The notes under the pieces are model-generated. The model was not told the origin of the DNA. It searched no databases and worked only from the letters and a program-made list of their open reading frames with translations. The translations under genes and the position numbers were made by a program. Shown here in pieces: positions 42,878 to 51,478 of a stretch of 64,000 nucleotides of DNA (position 1 is the stretch's first letter; every line of letters begins with the position of its first letter). Source of the stretch: Chondrus crispus (Eukaryota; Rhodophyta; Florideophyceae; Gigartinales; Gigartinaceae). The DNA lies in assembly GCF_000350225.1 (NCBI RefSeq), contig NW_005179100.1, positions 62,001-126,000 on the forward strand, written 5' to 3'.

Positions 42878-43234
42878 TCAGCCATTTCCCGAATAATTCT
42901 GCTCCCTAATATCGATCGCACCATTTTCTCGCTCTGCAAATTCTGCAGGTGTATTGCAAGTCAGGCGCTGAAGAAGATGCTCTTTCATCGTACACCTATG
43001 GTCTGAATTCGTAAGACTGAATGTCCTAGTGTGTCTATGACTCACCAGTGGTGTGGGAGGATGGTTGGGCGCGGTCGATGCGAGTGCGGGAACGAGGGTG
43101 GGGGAAGAAACACCGCTAAGACTTGCAGCGGGGGACGGAAGGGCGGGGGCGCAAGTCGCGGCGAGTGCAAGTATGGGGATGAAACTAGCAGGGAGCTGCT
43201 TTCGTAGCAGAGATGCTGCAGGCGCGTCTCGCAT
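42878..43234 (-). CDS. possible small secreted protein, one intron
   Basis: Proposed exon 1 43234-43046 (63 codons), intron 43045-42968 (78 nt, donor gtgagt, acceptor cttcttcag, phase 0), exon 2 42967-42878; 92 residues in total. The ATG at 43234 is followed by a basic stretch and a hydrophobic core (FIPILALAATCAPALP), a good signal peptide with likely cleavage near SPAAS. The mature part is Ser/Pro-rich and then charged. The intron resembles the malectin intron in donor and size. The unspliced frame is also open, so splicing is not forced by a stop. No family recognised. Confidence 0.35.
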   Translation of the reverse strand: MRDAPAASLLRKQLPASFIPILALAATCAPALPSPAASLSGVSSPTLVPALASTAPNHPPTPLVSHRHTRTFSLTNSDHRCTMKEHLLQRLTCNTPAEFAERENGAIDIREQNYSGNG

Positions 43235-44234
43235 TCTTGCTCTCACTTAAACAGCGCCCTGGGATCCGTCTCGTTCATAACTGCGCATCCTGCAGCAGCG
43301 TCTGAGGTTCAGAGCAGTCAGAAATCGCTCGTGCCAAGCGCCCACCTCAAAATGCGGATGGTCGAGGACCACAGACTCTCAGCACTACCAACATTGCCTC
43401 GCTCCTCATATGGTCTCCCCTGCGGGACATGCCGCTACATGCAAGCATGACCTCAACGTCACCCATAGACGCAACCCCGTCCGCAAAGCGACCGCCCACT
43501 GCCAGTTCCAACCCACCGGTTCCGTGCACAGCCGTGCAGCGCCCTTCGTCCCTGGCTAAAGTGCGACGCCCTCGCTGCTGTCCTTGTCCTGCCCGCCCTC
43601 TACCCGGTCTACCCCGACAAACCGACTTTGGCGTATTACACTACTGTTCGCAGCCCCTACCGCCGCGCCGTCATCCAGCAGGTCGCTCGACACCCCGCCA
43701 GTGCCGCTTCAGCAGACGGGCTCAAACTCCCGGCCCACCCCAGAGCCCTTCGCGACGTGCTTCTCCTACAGGACAGCACGCCAGTCGCCGAATTGACTGG
43801 CAATCTTTTCCCAACTCCTTTGATACAGGCGATGCTGAGTCGCCGAATTGACTGGCAATCTTTTCCCAACTCCTTTGATACAGGCGATGCTGAGTGTCGC
43901 CGGAGCCATCCTCGCTCCAATTTCCTTTCATACCGCCGACTTCTGCCGCCCGATACAAGTGCGATCTTGATTACATGCATTCAGACGTGAGACGCACGCA
44001 AGCGTCCTCCAAAAGCTGCCAAACAAACATATTCTTCAAGACGCTTTACTGGAGTGATGCATTTCTCTTCCGGTTCTTCAGTTCAGTACTGGAGAACCTG
44101 AGGTGAAGTGCATCATCGCGAGCATAGCATTTGAAGTACGGCACTTTGATGTTGACAGCGTGATTTCTGCTTACAGGCAGAGTTAGCCGGCGACGCACAC
44201 ATTTACCGGTACATTCACCCACCGGGCGGGCGTG
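43235..44234. other. region with a broken reading frame and a 55-bp tandem duplication
   Basis: 1 kb of fairly GC-rich DNA. A plus-strand frame from about 43562 would, with one repeat unit removed, end at the TGA near 43966. It is stopped upstream by a TAA and cannot be given a start. Possible decayed gene. Confidence 0.4.
43783..43895. repeat. 55-bp tandem duplication, 2 copies
   Basis: Units 43783-43837 and 43838-43892 are identical, with three more bases of a third unit. The unit length shifts the reading frame by one. Confidence 0.95.
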
Positions 44235-44798
44235 TTATGGGGGGTTTGCTGTCGCAGAAACATCTGCAGGACAAACTCCGGCGTCACGCAAGACGATGCG
44301 CACAGCGTCGTCTAGCGACCATTCGCAAACACCACAGGGGCGGACTTGCATCCTAGCTGCGTCCACTTCTGCGACTCTGGTCCACGCCGTAACTGCCGGT
44401 TCTCCTCTCAAGCGCGACAAGGCTTCCCGCAATGCGCGTATGCGCATGACTTCTTCCACGGCGCGGTCTTCGCGCAGCAGGTCCAGCAGCGCGTCCTGCG
44501 CGGCCTGTCTGACGGAGGAGTGTTCGCTGGCGGCGCAGCGTTCCAGGGCCGCCAGCACGCCGGCGTCCAGCAGTGCGACGCGGCCGGCCGACCCGCTGCG
44601 CGCCTGCCGCGCGACGCGGGATAGGCCCGTGCGCGACAGGAGCGGCTCCTCGCAGGCGCACAGCGTCACCGATTGCGGGGCCTTCGCGTGGATCACGATC
44701 GGGGATAGGTGCAGAGCAACGGCCGTCGAGGAGCCCAGCGCCAGGATTCGGAAGACGATGGCTGCCGGGGAAGCTGAGGCGCTCGCCGCAGATACCAT
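44235..44798 (-). CDS. hypothetical protein with membrane anchor and ARM/HEAT-like helices
   Basis: 187 residues from ATG 44798. An N-terminal hydrophobic stretch (AAIVFRILALGSSTAVALHL, about 12-31) could be a membrane anchor or organelle-targeting segment. A helical block follows (VALLDAGVLAALERCAASEH and VRQAAQDALLDLLREDRAVE) that resembles an armadillo repeat. The C-terminus has a short CGVCEW motif. The GC content is clearly higher than in the flanks, and frames on the other strand and in other phases are therefore also open. I prefer this one for its amphipathic helices and balanced composition. Family unknown. Confidence 0.5.
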   Translation of the reverse strand: MVSAASASASPAAIVFRILALGSSTAVALHLSPIVIHAKAPQSVTLCACEEPLLSRTGLSRVARQARSGSAGRVALLDAGVLAALERCAASEHSSVRQAAQDALLDLLREDRAVEEVMRIRALREALSRLRGEPAVTAWTRVAEVDAARMQVRPCGVCEWSLDDAVRIVLRDAGVCPADVSATANPP

Positions 44799-45607
44799 CG
44801 CCCTCTATCCTGCCACCCTGCTGCCGATCAACGCGACGATATGCAAGTCTCAATTGATTCCGGTCGCGTCGTGTTTCCCCACACACATCTCTCACGCCCT
44901 GGTGTCTACTTCTCGAGATACAGTGTAGACGACAAGCGATTTTGCCCATATGAGGCAAGCTTTTTTTGCGAAATAAATTGTAAAATTTTCAAGTTATTTT
45001 GGACACAATTTCTTTACCGTACTTGCTATCGGCCATAATATCTTGCAAAACATCAGGATAGCAGTTCTGAATGTAAAGAAAGACGAGGAGTCCAATTTAG
45101 ATTAAGTGCCCGTTCGCAATTTTAAACGGACGTTTTGGTTATCAATACAGAACATTTTAAGGATGCTCCAAAACGCTTCTTTTCCGGATTTTTGTAAGAA
45201 CGATTGGAAAGAATACTCAGTTACCACCCAAATCCATCCTCCCACCACGCAGAATTCAAGTACGGGAGGGAGCGTATCTTTGTCCTTCTTATCAAGTGAG
45301 CACAAGTCCGGAAAAAATAAGTTGAGAAGTAGCCTAGTAATGGCCACGAGGCTATTTGACCTGAATTGAGGTCAAATGTTTCCTAGACACTGGGGCTCAT
45401 GACAGAGGAATGCATTACTGTAAGTTGATGATAATGTAAGCTCTGTCACCAATAGGGCCCCTGTCCACATCATCATATTGCACGTTACATTATGATACAG
45501 TAGTAATGCCGCACCAAAGCCCATTTCCCTTCTCTGCTCGCTCGGCTCCGTTCACGTCGAGGTACGTTGGCACGCAAGCTTAGTCGCTTCCTCCATAACT
45601 TGCTCAA
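44799..45607. other. intergenic
   Basis: About 800 bp of AT-rich DNA between the ARM-like gene and TVP23, including a 9-bp inverted repeat with a 5-nt loop near 45352-45375. Upstream regions of both genes must be here. No gene recognised. Confidence 0.5.
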
Positions 45608-46318
45608 ATGTCCGCCAAAGAGGCAGAGGCCGGCGAGGCCGGTGAGTTCTTGAACGCTGATCTCCACCATTCGCTGCCTGCCCCATCCGCGGAGCCTTCA
45701 TCCACTATTCCGGCTGAAGCGGCCGAGGAAGAAGAGGAAGCCGAAGGTGCCGTCCAGTCGCTTTTGCGGCGCAGTTCGCATCCCACCGTTGCCATATTTC
45801 ACGTGATTTTCAAGGCCGGCGCCATCGCCTCTTATCTCTTGCTTGGCTTCTTCACAGACTCGTTTGTTATCCAGTTTGTCATCACTGTCACGCTCCTCGC
45901 GTTCGACTTTTGGACCGTGAAAAACGTCACAGGCCGTCTCCTAGTCGGCTTGCGGTGGTGGAATGAGATTGCTGACGACGGTACCACACAAGCGTGGCGC
46001 TTCGAGACGATTGCGGATCGCGAGAACCTCAATGTCATTGACGGCCGCATTTTTTGGTGGACCATGTACATCAGTCCTATCATCTGGCTTCTACTTGGTG
46101 TCGTGTGCGTCTTGAAGTTTAATGTCTCGTACCTTCTCATGGTTGTTATTGCGCTTCTACTCAACGGCGCCAACATCGTCGGCTACTATAAGTGCAACAA
46201 GGATGCTACAGAGCAGATTAGGAACTATATTGGCAAAAGTATGCTCGGCCATGCCATGGAGAGAAGCGGTCTAGGAGGCCTTTCACAGCTCTCGGGGCGT
46301 CTTTCAAATTTCGTTTGA
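45608..46318 (+). CDS. Golgi membrane protein TVP23
   Basis: 236 residues, in the range of the TVP23/FAM18 family, conserved four-span proteins of the late Golgi implicated in vesicle traffic. The N-terminal 55 residues are acidic and cytosolic. Four hydrophobic spans follow: IFHVIFKAGAIASYLLLGFF, FVIQFVITVTLLAFDFWTV, ISPIIWLLLGVVCVL and YLLMVVIALLLNGANIVGYY. Diagnostic loops are KNVTGRLLVGLRWWNEI and GTTQAWRFE. Conserved YYKCNKDA just after the last span. Single exon, ATG 45608. Confidence 0.95.
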   Translation: MSAKEAEAGEAGEFLNADLHHSLPAPSAEPSSTIPAEAAEEEEEAEGAVQSLLRRSSHPTVAIFHVIFKAGAIASYLLLGFFTDSFVIQFVITVTLLAFDFWTVKNVTGRLLVGLRWWNEIADDGTTQAWRFETIADRENLNVIDGRIFWWTMYISPIIWLLLGVVCVLKFNVSYLLMVVIALLLNGANIVGYYKCNKDATEQIRNYIGKSMLGHAMERSGLGGLSQLSGRLSNFV

Positions 46319-46628
46319 GCCTTTGCGCCATCTTCATATGTCATAGTCTTGATATTCACTCTTCCTGGATGCATTCAGGGGGGAGGGGCAAGCATATTCG
46401 ACTTTTCTCTACAGTACATCGCCGACGACCTTGGTTGCTCCTCTCGCTGAAAAGTCGTCTGTTGATATCATCTCGCAGCACTTGCTGGTACCCTCTAGAG
46501 CTGTGATGGCATGATAACAATGACAAAAATGTGGGCTGAGCCATCCATTTTCTAGAGTGCATCGTCAAAGAGATATGAGTACAGCCCGGGTTCACAATAC
46601 GGGCGTCCGAAAAGTATACTCCAGTCGT
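46319..46628. other. intergenic, tail-to-tail
   Basis: 310 bp between TVP23 and the zinc-domain gene. Nothing seen. Confidence 0.5.
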
Positions 46629-47066
46629 TCAGGAAGGCCTGGGTGCATCTTTCCCGGTGGCGTCACGAATGACGGCAGTGGGTATGTTAATGATGCCCTT
46701 CGGATCAACTCGAGAGAGCTGGAATTGAAACGCTGGAGTGACCCATTTTCCACATGAGCACGGCGCTCCTGACCATGAAAAAGATCCGACCCGGGCGCTG
46801 CATTTAGGGCACATCAGACGACCGTCATTGCCGGCTGCGCCCTCAGCCCATTCTGGCATTTCCGAGGTAAACACACTGCTACATTTTCCTCCAACACCCT
46901 TGTACGTCGTCTCGCGTGCTCCCCATTGTTCCTTCACTTGGCTCACCCCCGCTCCATCGCTGCAGTGGCCGGTTGTGCCCTCGTGCATAACGTGAGCTCT
47001 ATAAAACAAGATGTTTCGACACTTGCCGCATGTGTAGTATTCCTCGCTATTTGGATGTTGCTCCAT
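46629..47066 (-). CDS. stand-alone YVH1/DUSP12-type zinc-binding domain protein
   Basis: 145 residues from ATG 47066 (MEQHPNSEEYYTCGKC). The whole protein corresponds to the C-terminal zinc domain of the dual-specificity phosphatase YVH1/DUSP12: YYTCGKCRNILFYRAHVMHE, then GRLMCPKCSARVGSFSWSGA and CSCGKWVTPAFQFQLSRVD. In YVH1 this domain, not the phosphatase, mediates release of Mrt4 during late 60S assembly. No HCxxGxxR phosphatase motif is present here or upstream. The frame continues to ATG 47288 but that part overlaps a likely 5'-UTR intron (47227-47418: gtaagt donor, tttttgcag acceptor). Head-to-head with PEX4. Confidence 0.8.
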   Translation of the reverse strand: MEQHPNSEEYYTCGKCRNILFYRAHVMHEGTTGHCSDGAGVSQVKEQWGARETTYKGVGGKCSSVFTSEMPEWAEGAAGNDGRLMCPKCSARVGSFSWSGAPCSCGKWVTPAFQFQLSRVDPKGIINIPTAVIRDATGKDAPRPS

Positions 47067-47530
47067 AAGACGTTGAGGATAGGATAGATGCACGAATGGT
47101 GAGACAGACGATAAGACGTTCTTGCTCGGCTCCGGATGCTGGCATCTCAAAGACTGCCCCGAAAAACTTTTGCCCGTGCCGTAGCTTATTCGATCATACG
47201 GCGTCCTTGAGGGGATAGAGAGGGAGCTGCAAAAAGAAGTAAAATTTAACTTGATATTTCCAGTCTTTTCTAGAGCGCCATGTTGCATGTCCCAAATTTA
47301 TACTTGCGGTCCCCTGCCGTTCAGACGAAGGGACAACATTCGCTCTACTCACAACAGTCAACATTTCATCCGCTCAACCTCAGCCTGAAGTTGTCAGACC
47401 TTGACTAGACATACTTACCGCTTCCATTTCTGTTACTCGAAGGATTCCATAAACGTATTGCGTCGACGAGCAAGACGTTGAACGAAGGGTGTTGCCTCGT
47501 TGATTTGTGTTTCCAGTTCAGAGTTTAGCA
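47067..47530. promoter_or_regulatory. bidirectional promoter of zinc-domain gene and PEX4
   Basis: About 460 bp between the two divergent starts. Contains a probable 5'-UTR intron of the minus-strand gene (47227-47418) with a consensus gtaagtat donor. The promoter core must lie within roughly 47420-47500. Confidence 0.5.
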
Positions 47531-48010
47531 ATGGCACAGCGCCTTCTCAAGGAGCACCGCGACCTGCAAAAGGAAGCCAAGAAGTCAAACCCGGATATTC
47601 TTCTTTCACCGGTAGACAGCAACCTTTTTCGATGGGCAGGTTCAGTCGCAGGTCCGGAGGGGACTCCCTATGAAGGTGGTCGATTTTCACTTGAGGTCAA
47701 GGTTCCGAGCTCGTACCCCCTCACAGCGCCAAACTTTCGTCTCCTCACCAAGATTTTCCATCCGAACGTGCACCCTAAGACTGGGGAAATCTGTATCGAT
47801 ATCCTGAAGAATGCGTGGTCTCCGGCGTGGACGCTGCAGTCAACCTGCCGCGCTATCATTATCCTTCTTTCTCACCCAGAACCGGATTCTCCTCTAAACT
47901 GCGACGCTGGAAATCTACTCCGTCAAGGCGACCATCGAGGCTTTCGTTCCGTCGCAACGATGTACACAGCTATTCATGCTACACGGAAAGGGGAAGCATC
48001 GCGCACCTAA
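47531..48010 (+). CDS. PEX4-like peroxisomal ubiquitin-conjugating enzyme (E2)
   Basis: 159 residues from ATG 47531 (the frame is open further up only by a GTG). UBC fold with HPN triad H77-P78-N79 and active-site Cys C88 (GEICIDILKNAWSPAWTL). The block ILLSHPEPDSPLNCDAGNLL is characteristic of the PEX4/UBC21 group. In plants and fungi this E2 is recruited to the peroxisome by PEX22 and monoubiquitinates the import receptor PEX5 for recycling. The local start MAQRLLKEHRDLQKE matches the family N-terminal helix. No membrane anchor. Single exon. Confidence 0.9.
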   Translation: MAQRLLKEHRDLQKEAKKSNPDILLSPVDSNLFRWAGSVAGPEGTPYEGGRFSLEVKVPSSYPLTAPNFRLLTKIFHPNVHPKTGEICIDILKNAWSPAWTLQSTCRAIIILLSHPEPDSPLNCDAGNLLRQGDHRGFRSVATMYTAIHATRKGEASRT

Positions 48011-48215
48011 TGTCATGGTCGGGTGTATCTGCGGCCAGTCCGGCTTCAGAAACCGCTTTATTCTCTTCTACTCGTAACACATGTGTTGTGCGGGCCCCTG
48101 CCAACACAGCTTTTGAAAACACCAACGTTTCAACTCTCTTCCATGCGTAATGGCTCTCTTCTGGAAATGTGAGCCGGGTTATCTTCACTCTCAGTGTTTG
48201 TACACTCAAATGCCC

Positions 48216-48593
48216 TTATGAATGAGAAATTCCGCCCGTTGCGAAAACGTATCCGTAGAACAACGCTATAAAACCGATTATTCCAGCACCAATAAGGAAA
48301 CCTTTATCGTTGCTCCATGCCGATGTAAGTCTCTCCACTTGCTCGCCTTCAAACTTCGCCTGCTTCTGCTGATAGTCGTCCGGAGGAAGCTTAAACACGC
48401 CACCATTACTCGTCTTACGCTCCTCAAACTCTTTCCATGACGAATCCCAGTCACGTGGGTTCTCACTCTCACCATCGCCTTCTTCTGGTTCTGACTTTCC
48501 TTTCTCGGCGTTCATGGTGACGAAAACCGGTCTTCTGGTTTTGGCCAGGTTCCGAGCTCGGAGGGGGGTGCATGAAAATAGACGCTTGCGCAT
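48216..48593 (-). CDS. small plastid-type membrane protein, conserved but unnamed
   Basis: 125 residues from ATG 48593; an upstream extension to 48881 is open but looks non-coding. The first 30 residues (MRKRLFSCTPLRARNLAKTR) are Arg/Ser-rich without acids, like a plastid transit peptide. The acidic middle contains NPRDWDSSWKEFEER. A single C-terminal transmembrane span follows (FLIGAGIIGFIALFYGYVFA) with a short GGIS tail. This layout (transit peptide, NPRDWD-type motif, one span) reminds me of small conserved plastid proteins of the green and red lineages, but I cannot give a name. Function not inferred. Confidence 0.6.
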   Translation of the reverse strand: MRKRLFSCTPLRARNLAKTRRPVFVTMNAEKGKSEPEEGDGESENPRDWDSSWKEFEERKTSNGGVFKLPPDDYQQKQAKFEGEQVERLTSAWSNDKGFLIGAGIIGFIALFYGYVFATGGISHS

Positions 48594-48940
48594 CCAATGA
48601 GGTTGGGAGGGCAGAAACGCCGCCCCAGGGACCCAGCAAACAACCCCCTCGTCGCCCCTATTCACGCCGACCGAAGCGTGCATACCGATACCCGCTTCTC
48701 TGCTCAGTGGTTGTCGCGTGGAGAGTTTCCAGCCCAAGTCGCTGTTGTAGCGAAATGTCAAAATCTGATTGACAGATTTGGGAAATATCACGGCTTTATG
48801 CCCCTGAAACATTGAGGTCCCTGACGTCCGAAACTCCGGTTTGTCTGATGTTATTCTAAAGGTGCGACAACTCGAGTTCAAAATCTAGAGTACGCGAAGA
48901 GGTGGAATCAAGTCTTGCAAACTCCCTTCCCTATTCTCGT
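48594..48940. other. intergenic
   Basis: About 350 bp between the small membrane protein start and the PRKRIP1 stop, same strand. It must contain the promoter of the former. Nothing else seen. Confidence 0.5.
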
Positions 48941-49492
48941 TCAAGAAGAATGTTTCTCTTCGATAAAAGGTGAGGTTTCATCTAGGGCCTCGAGATTCGC
49001 CGTGTCTCCATTTTCCTCCACCTGCGTTGTGTTTGGAATTGGTGCACGACGTTGTTTGATCCCGGGTGATGGGCTCTCTACTTCTGCCTTTTCGTCTGGG
49101 CTCTCTTCGATTGCCGCGTTTTCGTTGATTGCATCTGTGGGATGGTCACCGACAATCACACCAGGCTGAACAGCCTCAACAGCCGGGCGAATCCTCTTGC
49201 GATTGTGTTTAAGCTCCTTTTTGCGACGTCTCTTTGATGCGCGCTTCAGAGTTTTATTGATTTCTTTCAATCGCCTCTCCTCAGCGGCGCGAAATGCCTT
49301 GCCCTGTTCCTCCTTCTCCAGGGCTTCCCTTTCCATGTTCGCAATGCGCGCTACTTCTACGCGCCGTTGATGCCTGTAAACATGAAAATCACCGCTTCCC
49401 GCACCAGCCGTGCTGCCTGCCACATTCTTCGCTTGAATGTCGCGTGGATCAAACTGTCCGTCAGGCCGTGCTTTGGGTTCTGGAGTCGACAT
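48941..49492 (-). CDS. PRKRIP1-like spliceosomal protein (DUF1168)
   Basis: 183 residues from ATG 49492. The family signature AGAGSGDFHVYRHQRRVEVA lies at about 31-50, followed by a long charged helix (MEREALEKEEQGKAFRAAEE) and a basic run (LKRASKRRRKKELKHNRKR). Human PRKRIP1 is similar in size and contributes a long helix to the catalytic-stage spliceosome. Nuclear localisation is expected from the basic run. The acidic C-terminal third (from about residue 115) is variable. Presence is consistent with a working spliceosome, as needed for the few introns seen here. Confidence 0.85.
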   Translation of the reverse strand: MSTPEPKARPDGQFDPRDIQAKNVAGSTAGAGSGDFHVYRHQRRVEVARIANMEREALEKEEQGKAFRAAEERRLKEINKTLKRASKRRRKKELKHNRKRIRPAVEAVQPGVIVGDHPTDAINENAAIEESPDEKAEVESPSPGIKQRRAPIPNTTQVEENGDTANLEALDETSPFIEEKHSS

Positions 49493-50009
49493 CTTCACGT
49501 GCACCCAAATGCAAAGTCAGCGGATTGGATGGATGTTTCGGCAATTCTCCACCCGTTTTTCCAACACGCTTAAAATTTGCAAGCCATCGCAAACCTTAAG
49601 GGCACATACGGAAAAAAAATCCGCGACGAAAATTTGATGCACTGTAGACAAAAAAAAAACAGGCAACCAAGAATTTAATGGTTCCACGCACCCACTCAGA
49701 CGACCATAGAGTTGTTGCATGGGTTATCAAACTGGTGCCCAATCTAAGGCGTACACCCCTCGACAAAGAGATGATACTGGCAACTAACAAGACCGAACTT
49801 TCTTCAACCACGAAGGAATGGACTCGCAAAACGGTGACACAACTTGGAATTTGGCACATCAACCAGAACCTGACCTCTACACCTAGGCATCATGAATTTC
49901 CTCGTTCCGGACTGAGGTCCCGAAGAACCCAGCCAGAGCCTACATTTTCCTGCCCCAGAAGTCATGAAGCCTGTCATGGATAAAAATAAGGACATCCTTT
50001 CGTCTAGGC
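49493..50009. other. intergenic
   Basis: About 520 bp between PRKRIP1 and the beta-tubulin stop. No gene seen. Confidence 0.5.
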
Positions 50010-51478
50010 TTATTCCTCATCGTCTTCCGGATGGTCGTTCTCATACCCTTCTTCTTCGTATCCCTCCACACCGTCAGCAGTCGCTTCACCGTACTGCTGA
50101 TATTCGGAAACAAGGTCGGCCAAGTTCGACTCGGCTTCCGAAAACTCAAGCTCGTCCATGCCTTCACTCTTGTACCAATGCAAAAAGGCCTTACGTCTGA
50201 ACATGGAGCGGAATTGGTTACCAAACCGCTTGAAGGTTGCCTCAATTGCAGTGGTGTTTCCGATAAATGCAGAGGAAATCTTTTCGCCAGCTGCCGGAAT
50301 ATCACATACAGAGGTCTTTATGTTGTGCGGAATCCATTCAACAAAGTAAGCCGAGTTCTTGGTCTGCATCAATGTCATCTCGTCTTCGACTTCTTTCGTG
50401 CTAACCTTACCACGGAAATAGACTGCAGCAGTGAGGTACCTACCTTCACGCGGGTCGATTTCAGCCATCATGTTGTTGCGATCAAACATTTGTCCAGCGA
50501 GCTCCGGGACGGAAAGGGAGCGATATCCAGCGGAGTTGGATGCAGCCAGTGGTGCATGTCCGACGGCAAAGAAGTGCAGACGAGGGAAGGGAACCAAGTT
50601 GACTGCAAGTTTCCGCAAGTCAGCATTGAGCTGCCCAGGGAACCGAAGCGAGCAAGTGATACCGGACATGACGCTGGAAATGAGACTGTTCAGCTCATCA
50701 TAGGACGGCTGCTCAATTTTCAAGGTGTTGTAGCAGATGTTATACAAGGCCTCATTGTCAATTGCGAAAACGCAATCGGCGTTTTCAATCAGTTGATGAA
50801 TTGAAAGGGTGCAATTGTAAGGCTCAACGACAGTGTCGGATACCTTAGGAGATGGGAGCACGGAGTAGGTGCACATCATGCGATCGGGATACTCTTCACG
50901 GATTTTCGACACAAGCAATGTGCCCATGCCAGATCCAGTCCCGCCCCCTAGAGAGTGAGTAACCTGAAAACCTTGAAGCACGTCGCAAGTCTCAGCTTCC
51001 CTTCGAATGATATCCAAAGCAGTTTCTACAAGTTCAGCACCCTCCGTGTAATGGCCCTTAGCCCAGTTGTTCCCTGCCCCGGATTGACCGTACGCAAAGT
51101 TGTCAGGATGGAAGAGTTGCCCGCGCTTTGAATTTTTGATGGCCATCAAGACGCCGGGTTCGAGATCCAGCATCGCGGCACGGGGCACATAGCTTCCGCT
51201 AGAACTTTCATTGTAATAGACGCCAATGCGATGGAGCTCCTGGTCGGGACGATCGCCGATGTATTTACCATCGACATCGATGCCATGCTCGGCCGAAATC
51301 CCTTCCCAGAACTTGAGACCCACTTGGTTCCCGCATTGACCAACTTGCAAACTAACTAAGCGATAAAAAATGGGCGCGCGCGGATTGGCGAAAAGCGGTG
51401 ATGCGTTAGATTGAAAAGAGCAGTGCGGGTATAGTTGATTTCAAGCTTCGTGCGGCACGTACCAATGCTGCGGGTCAT
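50010..51478 (-). CDS. beta-tubulin with a 5' intron and unusual N-terminus
   Basis: Exon 1 51478-51463 (16 nt), intron 51462-51356 (107 nt, donor gtacgt, acceptor cgcttag, phase 1), exon 2 51355-50010; 453 residues. Without splicing the conserved frame has no ATG near the expected start. Spliced it reads [18 protein letters not shown], against the usual MREI start. GTP signature [10 protein letters not shown] is intact, and the C-terminal tail is acidic (DDEE end). A beta-tubulin gene with a characteristic 5' intron was reported for Chondrus crispus, supporting a red-algal source. The MREI tetrapeptide, which in animals is read by the tubulin autoregulation machinery, is replaced by MTRS. 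Start context gccATGa is good. Confidence 0.93.
51356..51462 (-). other. spliceosomal intron (beta-tubulin)
   Basis: 107 nt, gtacgt donor, branch-like tctaacg, cgcttag acceptor. Phase 1 within the sixth codon (Val). Confidence 0.85.

Noticed and set aside
44296..44928. 210-codon plus-strand and 201-codon minus-strand (44353-44958) frames
   Set aside because: Overlap the ARM-like frame in a GC-rich island; both are Arg/Ser/Ala low-complexity sequences typical of shadows.
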